Shown one piece after another: positions 16,571 through 23,889 of a stretch of DNA of 64,000 nucleotides. Position 1 is the stretch's first letter. Each line of letters begins with the position of its first letter. Made by a program: the position numbers and the translations under genes. The notes under the pieces were generated by a model, which was not told where the DNA came from, made no database searches, and saw only the letters and a program-made list of their open reading frames with translations. Source of the stretch: Jannaschia pohangensis (GTDB lineage: Bacteria > Pseudomonadota > Alphaproteobacteria > Rhodobacterales > Rhodobacteraceae); NCBI RefSeq assembly GCF_900113875.1, contig NZ_FORA01000002.1, positions 124,001 through 188,000 on the forward strand, read 5' to 3'.

Positions 16571-17560
16571 TTAGCACGCCCAGTCAAATGCAAAAGTTTT
16601 CAAATCAAGTTGTGCATTCCCGCCGCCAAAGTTGAAGTTACCGAAATACTCCTCAAATTCGATGTAGTGCGCGCCCATATGCGGAACTGCTTGCTGCGGA
16701 AACATCGTGCCACCAAGGTGGCATGGCCTTAGATTTTTGACCCAGTCAGGTCTTTGATAATTCTCATCATATGGCATGATGTAGTCGTCGTGTCCAACCG
16801 CCTTACCGCCATTGGGGTCATCCTGACGCGGCCTCAGCACAATGGGAACACGGTGATCCACCCTTTTTTCAGGCATGCCGCCAATGCTGCGATATTTAAA
16901 TCCTTTGGTCAATTTCTCTAGATCCAAGTATTCCCTTTCCAGCCCTAAGAGGGACGCAGCGCCACCGATCCGCATCCATTGGGGTTCTATCGTATTTGCC
17001 AGCAATGGATTTGTCGCTATGTTTGGTACTGCGCAAGCAGACCCTGCCAGTTCGGCGGCTGTCAGCGGAATGACCGCAAATTGGCATCCCAAAACATCTT
17101 TCATCCGATGCAACAGTGGATGCGCATTTTGAGCATGGTCCCAGAAAGTCCGAAGATGGGGGTCCTCTGGTTGCGGCGTAGCAGGTGAAAGAATGATTTC
17201 CCGCAATCCATCTGTGCACAGTGGCACACCATCGTTGTGATCAGCGGCGGTTCCGAAGAAACTGATAGCAACAATGTCGGGCCCGCGTACCTTGAACGCA
17301 TCAGGCAAACGCAATGTGAACCCGTGCTGTAGCGGATAGCCAGACTCTGGATCAAGCGGCCATTGGATTGGGGTAATCCCTGGGGGCAGTCCAAAACACC
17401 ACCCAGCAACTGCGGGGTGCGCTGGATCGGCACCCGGATCAAGCGTCAAGTCGTAGGCAGTCAGAGCTGGATCCAGATCATCTGGCAATGGCGGACGCGA
17501 AGGCGTCACAATATTTACAAGAGGCGGCTTGGATAACTTCGATATGAGACGTTTGAACAT
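16571..17560 (-). CDS. Unrecognised protein in a low-GC patch
   Basis: Product of 329 residues from the ATG at 17560 (MFKRLISKLSK); alternative in-frame ATGs lie at 17629, 17647 and 17692. There is no clear signal peptide or membrane segment. The C-terminal third contains GGAASLLGLEREYLDLE and ends in a Gly/Asn/Phe-rich region (YFGNFNFGGGNAQ) with WAC at the very end, vaguely reminiscent of DUF1963/YwqG-like proteins, but I cannot confirm that. Base composition is clearly more AT-rich than the flanking genes, with codons such as AAA, TTT, ATA and AAT used freely. That suggests recent transfer. It is convergent with homospermidine synthase. Confidence 0.65.
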   Translation of the reverse strand: MFKRLISKLSKPPLVNIVTPSRPPLPDDLDPALTAYDLTLDPGADPAHPAVAGWCFGLPPGITPIQWPLDPESGYPLQHGFTLRLPDAFKVRGPDIVAISFFGTAADHNDGVPLCTDGLREIILSPATPQPEDPHLRTFWDHAQNAHPLLHRMKDVLGCQFAVIPLTAAELAGSACAVPNIATNPLLANTIEPQWMRIGGAASLLGLEREYLDLEKLTKGFKYRSIGGMPEKRVDHRVPIVLRPRQDDPNGGKAVGHDDYIMPYDENYQRPDWVKNLRPCHLGGTMFPQQAVPHMGAHYIEFEEYFGNFNFGGGNAQLDLKTFAFDWAC

Positions 17561-17883
17561 CTTCGTCGATTTAACCCTTATCAAGATGCATGATTGTATC
17601 AGATTTCTGAGCAGCCTGAAAGTCGACATTCGTTCAAAGCGGAGCATCGATCTTTCTGGTCTCGAAGCTGACCTTTGCGGCAGCCCAGCCAAACCGCCTT
17701 TCGCTCAAACCGCCAAGCCGTCACACCTTCGCATCCCCCGTCCAGGCCAAACGCCCCACGATGGACATCCCCCCGGCCCCGCGCGTAGCTCTGTCAGGTG
17801 CACGGGCCGCACCGTCCCGACCCCACCCACTTGCCCGTCTGCGGAAACCGGAGACAGGCCCAAAACACAAGACCCCCGGATCA
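17561..17883. other. Intergenic region with a composition boundary
   Basis: About 320 bases between the low-GC gene (minus strand) and a small exported protein (plus strand). The left 100 bases share the low GC of the minus-strand gene and probably hold its promoter. From about 17680 the composition returns to the high-GC background. No repeat, tRNA or terminator was seen. Confidence 0.5.
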
Positions 17884-18090
17884 ATGATGACCTCCGTCAA
17901 TTCCCGCGCTTTCTGCGCCCTCATCGCTCTGGCGATTGCGATGACACCGACGCTTGGCCGGGCCGACTCCACCCTTGCCTTCGATCCGCCCGAAGAAGTC
18001 GCCGTCAATGTGCGCACCGTCGCCGCCGGGGATGACCCCGAAAACCGCGCCATCGGGATGATCGTCCCGATCCGGGGTGGTGGAGGCTGA
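17884..18090 (+). CDS. Small exported protein with Gly-rich C-terminus
   Basis: Predicted secreted or membrane-attached peptide of 68 residues. Residues 1-29 look like a cleavable signal peptide ending in GRADS. The mature part contains PEEVAVNVRTVAAGDDPENR, then IGMIVPI and a terminal RGGGG. The ribosome site is weak, and the ATG is doubled (ATGATG), so the exact start is uncertain. No known family. The signal peptide is the main reason to accept it as a gene. Confidence 0.45.
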   Translation: MMTSVNSRAFCALIALAIAMTPTLGRADSTLAFDPPEEVAVNVRTVAAGDDPENRAIGMIVPIRGGGG

Positions 18091-18143
18091 GACCGGCCCC
18101 GACAGGTCTCGTGAAAAAAGGCAGGCAGCATTCGCCACCCGCC

Positions 18144-18170
18144 TTAACACTTGTTAACCTCTCACGTGAG
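18144..18170. promoter_or_regulatory. Two adjacent palindromes upstream of the MFS gene
   Basis: TTAACACTTGTTAA (18144-18157, arms TTAACA/TGTTAA) is followed three bases later by the perfect palindrome CTCACGTGAG (18161-18170). They lie about 190 bases before the transporter start. The first resembles a CtrA site but has a 6-base instead of a 7-base spacer between the TTAA halves. Confidence 0.4.
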
Positions 18171-18362
18171 GATGGATATAGCGCGTCACACAGGACGAAA
18201 GTGTGGCGCGTGCCCATCAAATGGAGGACGCGGCGACGCGCCCCCGGGGCCAGACCCGTCATGCGCCGGCCTTCGTTTCCACTTTGCATCGCCCGACCGG
18301 GGCACGCGCGGGCACCCGCACGCACTCTGGACGGGACGAACCGACAGGCGTAGGCCGATTTC

Positions 18363-19589
18363 ATGCAAAGCCTGTCCCTCTCCGAAGCCGCCCATCTGCC
18401 CGTCTGGCGACGGCCGCAGGCGCTCTTGATCCTGATGGCGATCATGATGCCGGTGGCCTTCGCCACCTGGTCGGCGCTGCTGAACAACTTCACCAAGGAG
18501 GTGGCGGGCTTCGACGGCGCCGACATCGGCCTGCTCCATTCGATCCGCGAGATCCCCGGCTTCCTCGCCGTCGGCGTCATCCTCGTCATCATGGTCATGC
18601 GCGAACAGGTGCTGGCGCTGACCTCGCTCATCCTTCTGGGCGTGGCCACCGCGCTCACCGCGCAATTCCCCTCCCTCGCGGGACTGCTGACGATCACCTT
18701 CCTCAGCTCCGTCGGCTTCCACTACTACGAGACCGTCAACCAGAGCCTACAGCTCCAATGGCTCCCCCGCGACCGCGCGCCCCAGATGCTCGGCATCCTG
18801 CTGGCCGTAGGCTCCGGCGCGACCTTCGTCGCCTATCTCGCCATCGTCACCACCTGGCGCACCTTCGATCTCAGCTATGACATCGTCTACTGGATCGCGG
18901 GCGGCACCACGGCGGTCATGGCCGCCCTCGCGCTCCTCGTCTTCCCCCAATTCGACAGCCCGCACCCCCAGACCAAGGAATTCGTCCTGCGCCGACGCTA
19001 CTGGCTCTATTACGCGCTGCAATTCATGTCCGGGGCCCGCCGCCAGATCTTCATCGTCTTCGCCGCCTTCATGATGGTCGAACGCTATGGCCTCGAGGTG
19101 CACGAGGTCACCGCGCTCTTCATGGGCACCCTCGCGATCAACATGATCACCGCCCCGCTGGTGGGACGCGCCGTGGGCCACTTCGGCGAACGCTCCGCTC
19201 TCATCATCGAATACACCGCGCTCGGCACGATCTTCCTGCTCTACGCGGGGCTCTATGCCTTCGACTGGGGCGTCTGGGTCGCGGGCGGGCTCTACATGCT
19301 CAACAACCTGTTCTTCAGCCTGGCCCTCGCCATCAAGACCTACTTCCAGAAAATCGCCGACCCCGGTGACATCGCCCCCACCGCCGCCGTGGCCTTCACC
19401 ATCAACCATATCGCCGCCGTGGGCCTGCCCTTCGGCCTTGGGCTGATCTGGCTGGCTTCGCCCATGACGGTCTTCCTGCTGGCCGCGGGCATGGCCGCCA
19501 TCTCCCTCGGCCTGTCGCTTCTGGTGCCCCGCCATCCCGCCCCGGGGCACGAGACGACGCGCGCCCGTCCTCTGGCAGTGGCCGAATAA
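18363..19589 (+). CDS. Major facilitator superfamily transporter
   Basis: Integral membrane protein of 408 residues with about twelve hydrophobic segments in two halves, separated near residue 200 by a short cytoplasmic loop (FDSPHPQTKEFVLRRRYW). This is the normal MFS layout. The substrate cannot be read from the sequence. It follows a 270-base region that holds two palindromes, and msrA begins 30 bases after its stop, so the two may be co-transcribed. Confidence 0.85.
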   Translation: MQSLSLSEAAHLPVWRRPQALLILMAIMMPVAFATWSALLNNFTKEVAGFDGADIGLLHSIREIPGFLAVGVILVIMVMREQVLALTSLILLGVATALTAQFPSLAGLLTITFLSSVGFHYYETVNQSLQLQWLPRDRAPQMLGILLAVGSGATFVAYLAIVTTWRTFDLSYDIVYWIAGGTTAVMAALALLVFPQFDSPHPQTKEFVLRRRYWLYYALQFMSGARRQIFIVFAAFMMVERYGLEVHEVTALFMGTLAINMITAPLVGRAVGHFGERSALIIEYTALGTIFLLYAGLYAFDWGVWVAGGLYMLNNLFFSLALAIKTYFQKIADPGDIAPTAAVAFTINHIAAVGLPFGLGLIWLASPMTVFLLAAGMAAISLGLSLLVPRHPAPGHETTRARPLAVAE

Positions 19590-19619
19590 CGCCCCATATA
19601 GACGACAAAGGAGACGCCC

Positions 19620-20270
19620 ATGTTCAATCTGATCCGCAAGAAATCCGAGATGGTCACCCCCGACGCCGCCCTGCCGGGCCGCGCGACTCCGATCCCGACC
19701 GCCACGACACACCACGTCTTCGGCACCCCGCTGTCCAACACCGTGCCCGACGGCATGGAAGAGGCGATGTTCGGCATGGGCTGCTTCTGGGGGGTCGAGC
19801 GGATGTTCTGGAAACTTCCGGGCGTCCACATGACCCTCGTGGGCTATGCCGGCGGCTACACCCCGAACGCCACCTACGAAGAGGTCTGCTCGGGCCGCAC
19901 CGGCCACAACGAAGTCGTCCGCGTGATTTACGACCCCGCCGTCATCACCTACCAGGATTTGCTCCGCACCTTCTGGGAAGGCCATAATCCGACGCAAGGC
20001 ATGCGGCAGGGCAACGACACCGGCACGCAATACCGCTCGGGCATCTACACCTATTCCGACGCCCAGATGCAGGCCGCCACCGCCAGCCGCGACGCCTTCG
20101 CCCCCCGCCTGACCTCCGCCGGTCACGGGGCCATCACGACCGAAATTCTCCCCGCCCCCGACTTCTACGCGGCCGAGGCTTATCACCAGCAGTATCTGTC
20201 CAAGAACCCGGGCGGCTATTGCGGCATCGGCGGCACCGGCGTGACCTGCCCCATCGGCGTCGGGGCCTGA
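19620..20270 (+). CDS. msrA: Peptide-methionine (S)-S-oxide reductase
   Basis: Cytoplasmic repair enzyme that reduces methionine-S-sulfoxide in proteins. The product has 216 residues. The catalytic motif GCFWG places the nucleophilic Cys at position 55, after a ~45-residue N-terminal extension (as in E. coli MsrA). Further family segments are VGYAGG (about 73-78), TGHNEVV and the YHQQYL region with resolving-cysteine segments near the C-terminus ([12 protein letters not shown]). A ribosome site (AAAGGAGAC) precedes the ATG. It probably shares a transcript with the MFS gene. Confidence 0.95.
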   Translation: MFNLIRKKSEMVTPDAALPGRATPIPTATTHHVFGTPLSNTVPDGMEEAMFGMGCFWGVERMFWKLPGVHMTLVGYAGGYTPNATYEEVCSGRTGHNEVVRVIYDPAVITYQDLLRTFWEGHNPTQGMRQGNDTGTQYRSGIYTYSDAQMQAATASRDAFAPRLTSAGHGAITTEILPAPDFYAAEAYHQQYLSKNPGGYCGIGGTGVTCPIGVGA

Positions 20271-20362
20271 CATCGGGGCGCGTCCCGGAAACGATCGCGC
20301 CACGAATGCTCCCAAATGCTGCCGCAGGGCCATGGCCTATTCCGGTAAACACGGAGTACACC

Positions 20363-20581
20363 ATGACCCTGCTGACCGCAATCGCCCCGCTTCTCGACGG
20401 CCAGACCCTGCTGATCCTGGGCCTGGCCCTCGCCGTCATCCTGACCAGCTTCGCGGTGGTGCAGTCGAACGCCCGCGTCCGCCGCCACATCGAACAGGAC
20501 GAAACCCGGCGCAAGCACCGCCTCCAGCACGACCGCGCCGCCCAGATCGTCCGCCCCGCCCCCGACCAGACCGCCGCCTGA
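20363..20581 (+). CDS. Small single-pass membrane protein
   Basis: Unrecognised protein of 72 residues: a membrane helix at about 12-34 and a basic cytoplasmic tail (RVRRHIEQDETRRKHRL). The ATG follows ACGGAGTACACC. Its layout, and the sequence just before its start, resemble those of the next gene (DUF2726), which suggests a shared origin or common regulation. Confidence 0.55.
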   Translation: MTLLTAIAPLLDGQTLLILGLALAVILTSFAVVQSNARVRRHIEQDETRRKHRLQHDRAAQIVRPAPDQTAA

Positions 20582-20730
20582 TACGGCCCGTAGGGCGGGG
20601 TTCACCCCGCACCGCCCCAGACGACGCGGCCCCCGTTAACACCTTGGGCACGCGCCACGACGATTTGCCCGGAATTCTTCCTACTCCTGCCCCGGATGCA
20701 TGGCCTTCTGCCGGAAACCCGGAGCCCGCC

Positions 20731-21450
20731 ATGATCTCTTCCTCTCTCATTCTGTTCATCTTCGGAGCCTTCGCCGGCCTCGTCTTCATGACGTTTGCGG
20801 TCATTGACATCATGGCCAAGGTCAAGGCCCGGCGATCCAAGGCCGAAATCCGCCGCCAGCGCCGCCATCACCAGGCTGAACTGACCCGCGAACGACAGGC
20901 CCATGCCGCCGAAATCGCCGCCCTGCGCGAACAGCTGCGCGACCAGCACGACGCCGTGAAACCCTTCGACGCCATCGCCGCCTCCCGGATCGAGCGCATG
21001 CGACTGATGAACCGGGGCGAATACCGGCTCTACCGCGTGCTTATGAAAGCCGTTGCAGACCTTCCCACCCAGACCCTCGTCTGGCCCCAGATCCCCATGG
21101 GCGAAGTGCTGCGCATCGTCCCCTCCTGCGGCACCGAGGCCCAACGCCGTCGCGCCTCGCAGGAACTGCAATGCAAGCGTTTCGATTTCGCGCTGACCGA
21201 TCCGATGGGCCACCTCGTCGCCGCCGTCGAATTGCAGGGACAGGGCCACTACCAGGGCACCGCGGCGTGGCGCGACCAGATCAAGCAGGCGCTTCTGAAA
21301 CAGGCCGGTATTCCGCTGATCGAGGTCTTCCCCGAAGACACCGACGCACAGATCGCGCGCAAACTGGACGCCGTCCTCGGACGCAGCCGCCCCGCCATCA
21401 CGGCCCGGCCTGTCCGGTCGGCCCCGGTCAAGCCGCTCGCCGCGACCTGA
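20731..21450 (+). CDS. Membrane-anchored DUF2726 (PD-(D/E)XK-like) protein
   Basis: Protein of 239 residues. A membrane helix at about 5-27 is followed by a highly charged, probably coiled-coil segment (about 30-75, RRSKAEIRRQRRHHQAEL). The C-terminal domain (about 90-225) matches DUF2726: CKRFDFAL, VAAVELQGQGHY, then QALLKQAGIPLIEVFPED. In the PD-(D/E)XK fold this gives Asp, then Glu as the catalytic pair. Positive residues after the helix put the domain in the cytoplasm. Biochemical function is unknown. It ends 3 bases from the convergent BrnA-like gene. Confidence 0.75.
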   Translation: MISSSLILFIFGAFAGLVFMTFAVIDIMAKVKARRSKAEIRRQRRHHQAELTRERQAHAAEIAALREQLRDQHDAVKPFDAIAASRIERMRLMNRGEYRLYRVLMKAVADLPTQTLVWPQIPMGEVLRIVPSCGTEAQRRRASQELQCKRFDFALTDPMGHLVAAVELQGQGHYQGTAAWRDQIKQALLKQAGIPLIEVFPEDTDAQIARKLDAVLGRSRPAITARPVRSAPVKPLAAT

Positions 21451-21453
21451 TCC

Positions 21454-21951
21454 TCACCCCACATAACGCGCCGACAGGAAATCCAGCCGCTCCGCCTCCT
21501 TGGCCGTGAACGGCTTGCCCGTCTTGTCGGCTTCGACGATCCGCCAGGTCAGGGCGATCATCTCCTCCATGTCCGTCATCATCCGCTGCACCTCGATGCG
21601 ACGGGTCGCGGGGCTCGGGCGCGGCTTCTCCATCCAGGTCTCGCGGTATTTCCCCGCCAGATCGCCATGCCGGATCAGCCCGGCCAGGCGCGCCAGCATG
21701 AACGACCGCAGCACGGAATTCATCCGCGGCCCGTATCCCGCCCCCATCGACTTGAAGAACCGCACCACATCAGCATCCAGCCGCAGGGTCATCCGCGTCT
21801 TCGGCGCGCCCTTCGCCTCCCAGATCTCGCGCCATTCCGGCGGCAACCGCCCGGCCCGGCCGACCGCGTCGTGCATGTCCCATTCGAACCGCTCCATCGC
21901 GGCGATCATCTCGTTCTGGTGTTCGGTCTGCCTGCTGCCCAATCCGGCCAT
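21454..21951 (-). CDS. BrnA-type antitoxin, no BrnT partner seen
   Basis: Protein of 165 residues. The core KTRMTLRLDADVVRFFK followed by GYGPRMNSVLRSFM (about 51-86) is the ribbon-helix-helix region of BrnA antitoxins. It is longer than typical BrnA (about 80-100 residues), with an extra C-terminal half ending in a helical MMTDMEEMIALTWRIVEADK region. BrnT toxins usually lie just upstream, but no reading frame of that kind is present between 21952 and 22189. It may be a regulator that has lost, or never had, a toxin. Confidence 0.7.
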   Translation of the reverse strand: MAGLGSRQTEHQNEMIAAMERFEWDMHDAVGRAGRLPPEWREIWEAKGAPKTRMTLRLDADVVRFFKSMGAGYGPRMNSVLRSFMLARLAGLIRHGDLAGKYRETWMEKPRPSPATRRIEVQRMMTDMEEMIALTWRIVEADKTGKPFTAKEAERLDFLSARYVG

Positions 21952-22028
21952 CTCCGCCTCCTCAGCGCTGAAACGACCGAACTTTCTGCCAGAGCAGTTA
22001 ACGAAACCCTAAGACGCGCCGCCCGTCT

Positions 22029-22061
22029 GTACGGGGGGTGTACAGGGGGTGTACCGGGGGT
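22029..22061. repeat. Three tandem 11-bp repeats
   Basis: GTACGGGGGGT, GTACAGGGGGT and GTACCGGGGGT lie head to tail, differing mainly at position 5. They sit 78-110 bases upstream of the BrnA-like start (which is read on the minus strand) and could be its operator, or a polymorphic short repeat. Confidence 0.6.
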
Positions 22062-22135
22062 GCCTGTGACAAAAACACTACGCTTCATGGGCTTGTCGGC
22101 AACACCAACAGCGGGGCCCGGAAAATCGCGCCCCC

Positions 22136-22184
22136 TTCTCTGCTTTGCAAATACTCCGGGGGGTCCGGGGGCCGGCCCCCGGCC
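22136..22184 (+). repeat. GC-rich palindromic intergenic repeat, copy 1
   Basis: A unit beginning TTCTCTGCTTTGCAAATACTC followed by GGGG-rich sequence and an 18-bp palindrome, CCGGGGGCC/GGCCCCCGG (22165-22182). It lies six bases beyond the stop of hemB. Copies 2 and 3 are at 48433 and 57901. The palindrome could act as a terminator or RNA-stabilising hairpin for hemB. Confidence 0.7.
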
Positions 22185-22189
22185 TCGCC

Positions 22190-23185
22190 CTACTCCCAGC
22201 CCGCCCGGATCAGCGCCGCCGCCTCGGGCGCGAAATAGGTCAGCACCCCGTCGCAGCCCGCCCGCCGGAACGCCATCAGGCTCTCCATCATGGCTTTCTC
22301 GCCGTCGATCCAGCCATTGCCCGCCGCCGCCCGGATCATCGCGTATTCGCCGCTCACCTGATAGGCGTAGGTCGGCACGCCGAAGGTTTCCTTCACCCGG
22401 TGGCACAGGTCCAGATAGGGCATCCCCGGCTTGACCATCACCATGTCCGCCCCCTCGTCGAGGTCCCGTGCCACGCAGCGTAGTCCCTCCTCGGCGTTGA
22501 ACGGGTCCAGCTGATAGGTCTTCTTGTCGCCCTTGAGCGCCCCGGACGCGCCCACGGCATCGCGGAACGGGCCATAGAAGGCGCTGGCGTACTTGGCCGC
22601 GTAGGACATGATCGTCGTGTCGATATATCCCGCCCCTTCAAAGGCTTCGCGCATGGCGGCGATGCGCCCGTCCATCATGTCGGACGGCCCCAGTATGTCG
22701 GCCCCCGCCTCGGCTTGGGCCAGTGCCATCTTCACCAGCGCGGCCACGCTCTCGTCGTTGACGATGACCCCGTCGCGCACGATGCCGTCGTGTCCCTGGG
22801 CGTTGTAGGGGTCGAGCGCCACATCGGTCATGACGGCGATATCGGGCACCTCTGCCTTGATCGCGCGGATCGCCCGGTTCGACAGGTTCTCGGGGTTCCA
22901 GGCCTCCTCGCAGAGGTCGGTCTTGAGCGACGGGTCGGTATAGGGGAACAGGCAGATCACCCGGATGCCCGCCGCATGGGCCTCGGCAGCAGCCTCCACC
23001 GTCAGGTCTACCGAGCGCCGGATCACGCCGGGCATGGAGGCGACCTCCTGCGTGATGCCCTCGCCGTCGCAAACGAAAACCGGCCAGATGAGGTCGTCCG
23101 TGGACAGCCGATCCTCGCGCACGAGGGCGCGCAGGGCGGGGGTCCGGCGAAGGCGGCGAAGGCGGGAAGCGGGCGTGAACGTCAT
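22190..23185 (-). CDS. hemB: Delta-aminolevulinic acid dehydratase (porphobilinogen synthase), Asp-type
   Basis: Cytoplasmic enzyme that condenses two 5-aminolevulinate molecules into porphobilinogen for haem, cobalamin and chlorophyll synthesis, EC 4.2.1.24. The product has 331 residues. Schiff-base lysines are Lys198 (SYAAKYAS) and Lys252 (VMVKPGMPYLD). The metal-site segment DVALDPYNAQGHDG has aspartates where zinc enzymes have cysteines, as in the Rhodobacter-type, Mg/K-dependent enzyme. The ATG at 23185 gives the family N-terminus; the frame stays open upstream. The repeat at 22136 follows its stop. Confidence 0.95.
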   Translation of the reverse strand: MTFTPASRLRRLRRTPALRALVREDRLSTDDLIWPVFVCDGEGITQEVASMPGVIRRSVDLTVEAAAEAHAAGIRVICLFPYTDPSLKTDLCEEAWNPENLSNRAIRAIKAEVPDIAVMTDVALDPYNAQGHDGIVRDGVIVNDESVAALVKMALAQAEAGADILGPSDMMDGRIAAMREAFEGAGYIDTTIMSYAAKYASAFYGPFRDAVGASGALKGDKKTYQLDPFNAEEGLRCVARDLDEGADMVMVKPGMPYLDLCHRVKETFGVPTYAYQVSGEYAMIRAAAGNGWIDGEKAMMESLMAFRRAGCDGVLTYFAPEAAALIRAGWE

Positions 23186-23307
23186 GATGCACCTTTGTGA
23201 CACCTTGCATCGGTGGCATGACCTGCCGTCACAATCAACCACCCCCACCTTGCCATTCCCCACCCCCCCGGGCGACATGGGCGGACGAGCAATTTGGACG
23301 GCGACCC

Positions 23308-23835
23308 TTGGATTTCTTCTTCCTGAAAATGGCGAGCGAGACGATCGATCTGCGGTCGTTCTCGAACCTGTGGTTCTGGATCGCACTGGCGGTACTGTGG
23401 TCGACGGCGTCGCATTGGGTCATCGGCGTGCCCTTCGACATGGTGCGCCGCGCGGCCAAGGGGCACGAACAATCGCTGATCGACATGCAGGCGCTGGCGA
23501 CGATCCATGCGCGACGCCTGCTGTTCATCGCGAACGAGACGGGCCTGATCACCACCGCCTTCACGTTCTTTGCCGTCACATCCCTGGCTTTGATGGGCTT
23601 TCTCTATCACATCGAATTTGCCCAGGCGATCCTGCTGCTGTTCCTGCCGATGTCGATGGTCGGCTATGTGACGCTGCTTTCGGCGCGCAAGGTCGAGGGG
23701 CTGGAGCCCGAGGATCTGGGCAACCTTCTGTTCCGGACCCGCCGCACGATTCAGTTCATCGGCGTCATCTCGATCTTCATGACCTCGATGTGGGGCATGT
23801 GGGTCAATACCAACGCGAATGTCCTGGGCGGCTGA
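23308..23835 (+). CDS. Small membrane protein (annotated in relatives as SufBCD-associated)
   Basis: Integral membrane protein of about 175 residues with four hydrophobic segments (about 18-38, 70-95, 100-120 and 145-165). I choose the TTG at 23308 because related Rhodobacterales proteins begin MD-x-F and this frame reads MDFFFLKMASETIDLRSFSN; an ATG lies at 23329. Relatives are often labelled "component of SufBCD complex", but I see no motif supporting an iron-sulfur role and would treat that label with caution. It lies between hemB and mfd, divergent from hemB. Confidence 0.55.
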   Translation: MDFFFLKMASETIDLRSFSNLWFWIALAVLWSTASHWVIGVPFDMVRRAAKGHEQSLIDMQALATIHARRLLFIANETGLITTAFTFFAVTSLALMGFLYHIEFAQAILLLFLPMSMVGYVTLLSARKVEGLEPEDLGNLLFRTRRTIQFIGVISIFMTSMWGMWVNTNANVLGG

Positions 23836-23889
23836 CGCGCGTCACGGCATCGGTTGACACCGGCCCCCGGTCGCTTACCTGAGGGCCTC

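Noticed and set aside
16412-16732. A plus-strand frame over the end of the low-GC gene
   Set aside because: It overlaps the C-terminus of the minus-strand gene and hss, and shows no coherent protein features.
18111-18353. An 80-codon plus-strand frame before the MFS gene
   Set aside because: Arg/Pro-rich translation without signal or domain, and it covers the palindromes that look regulatory.
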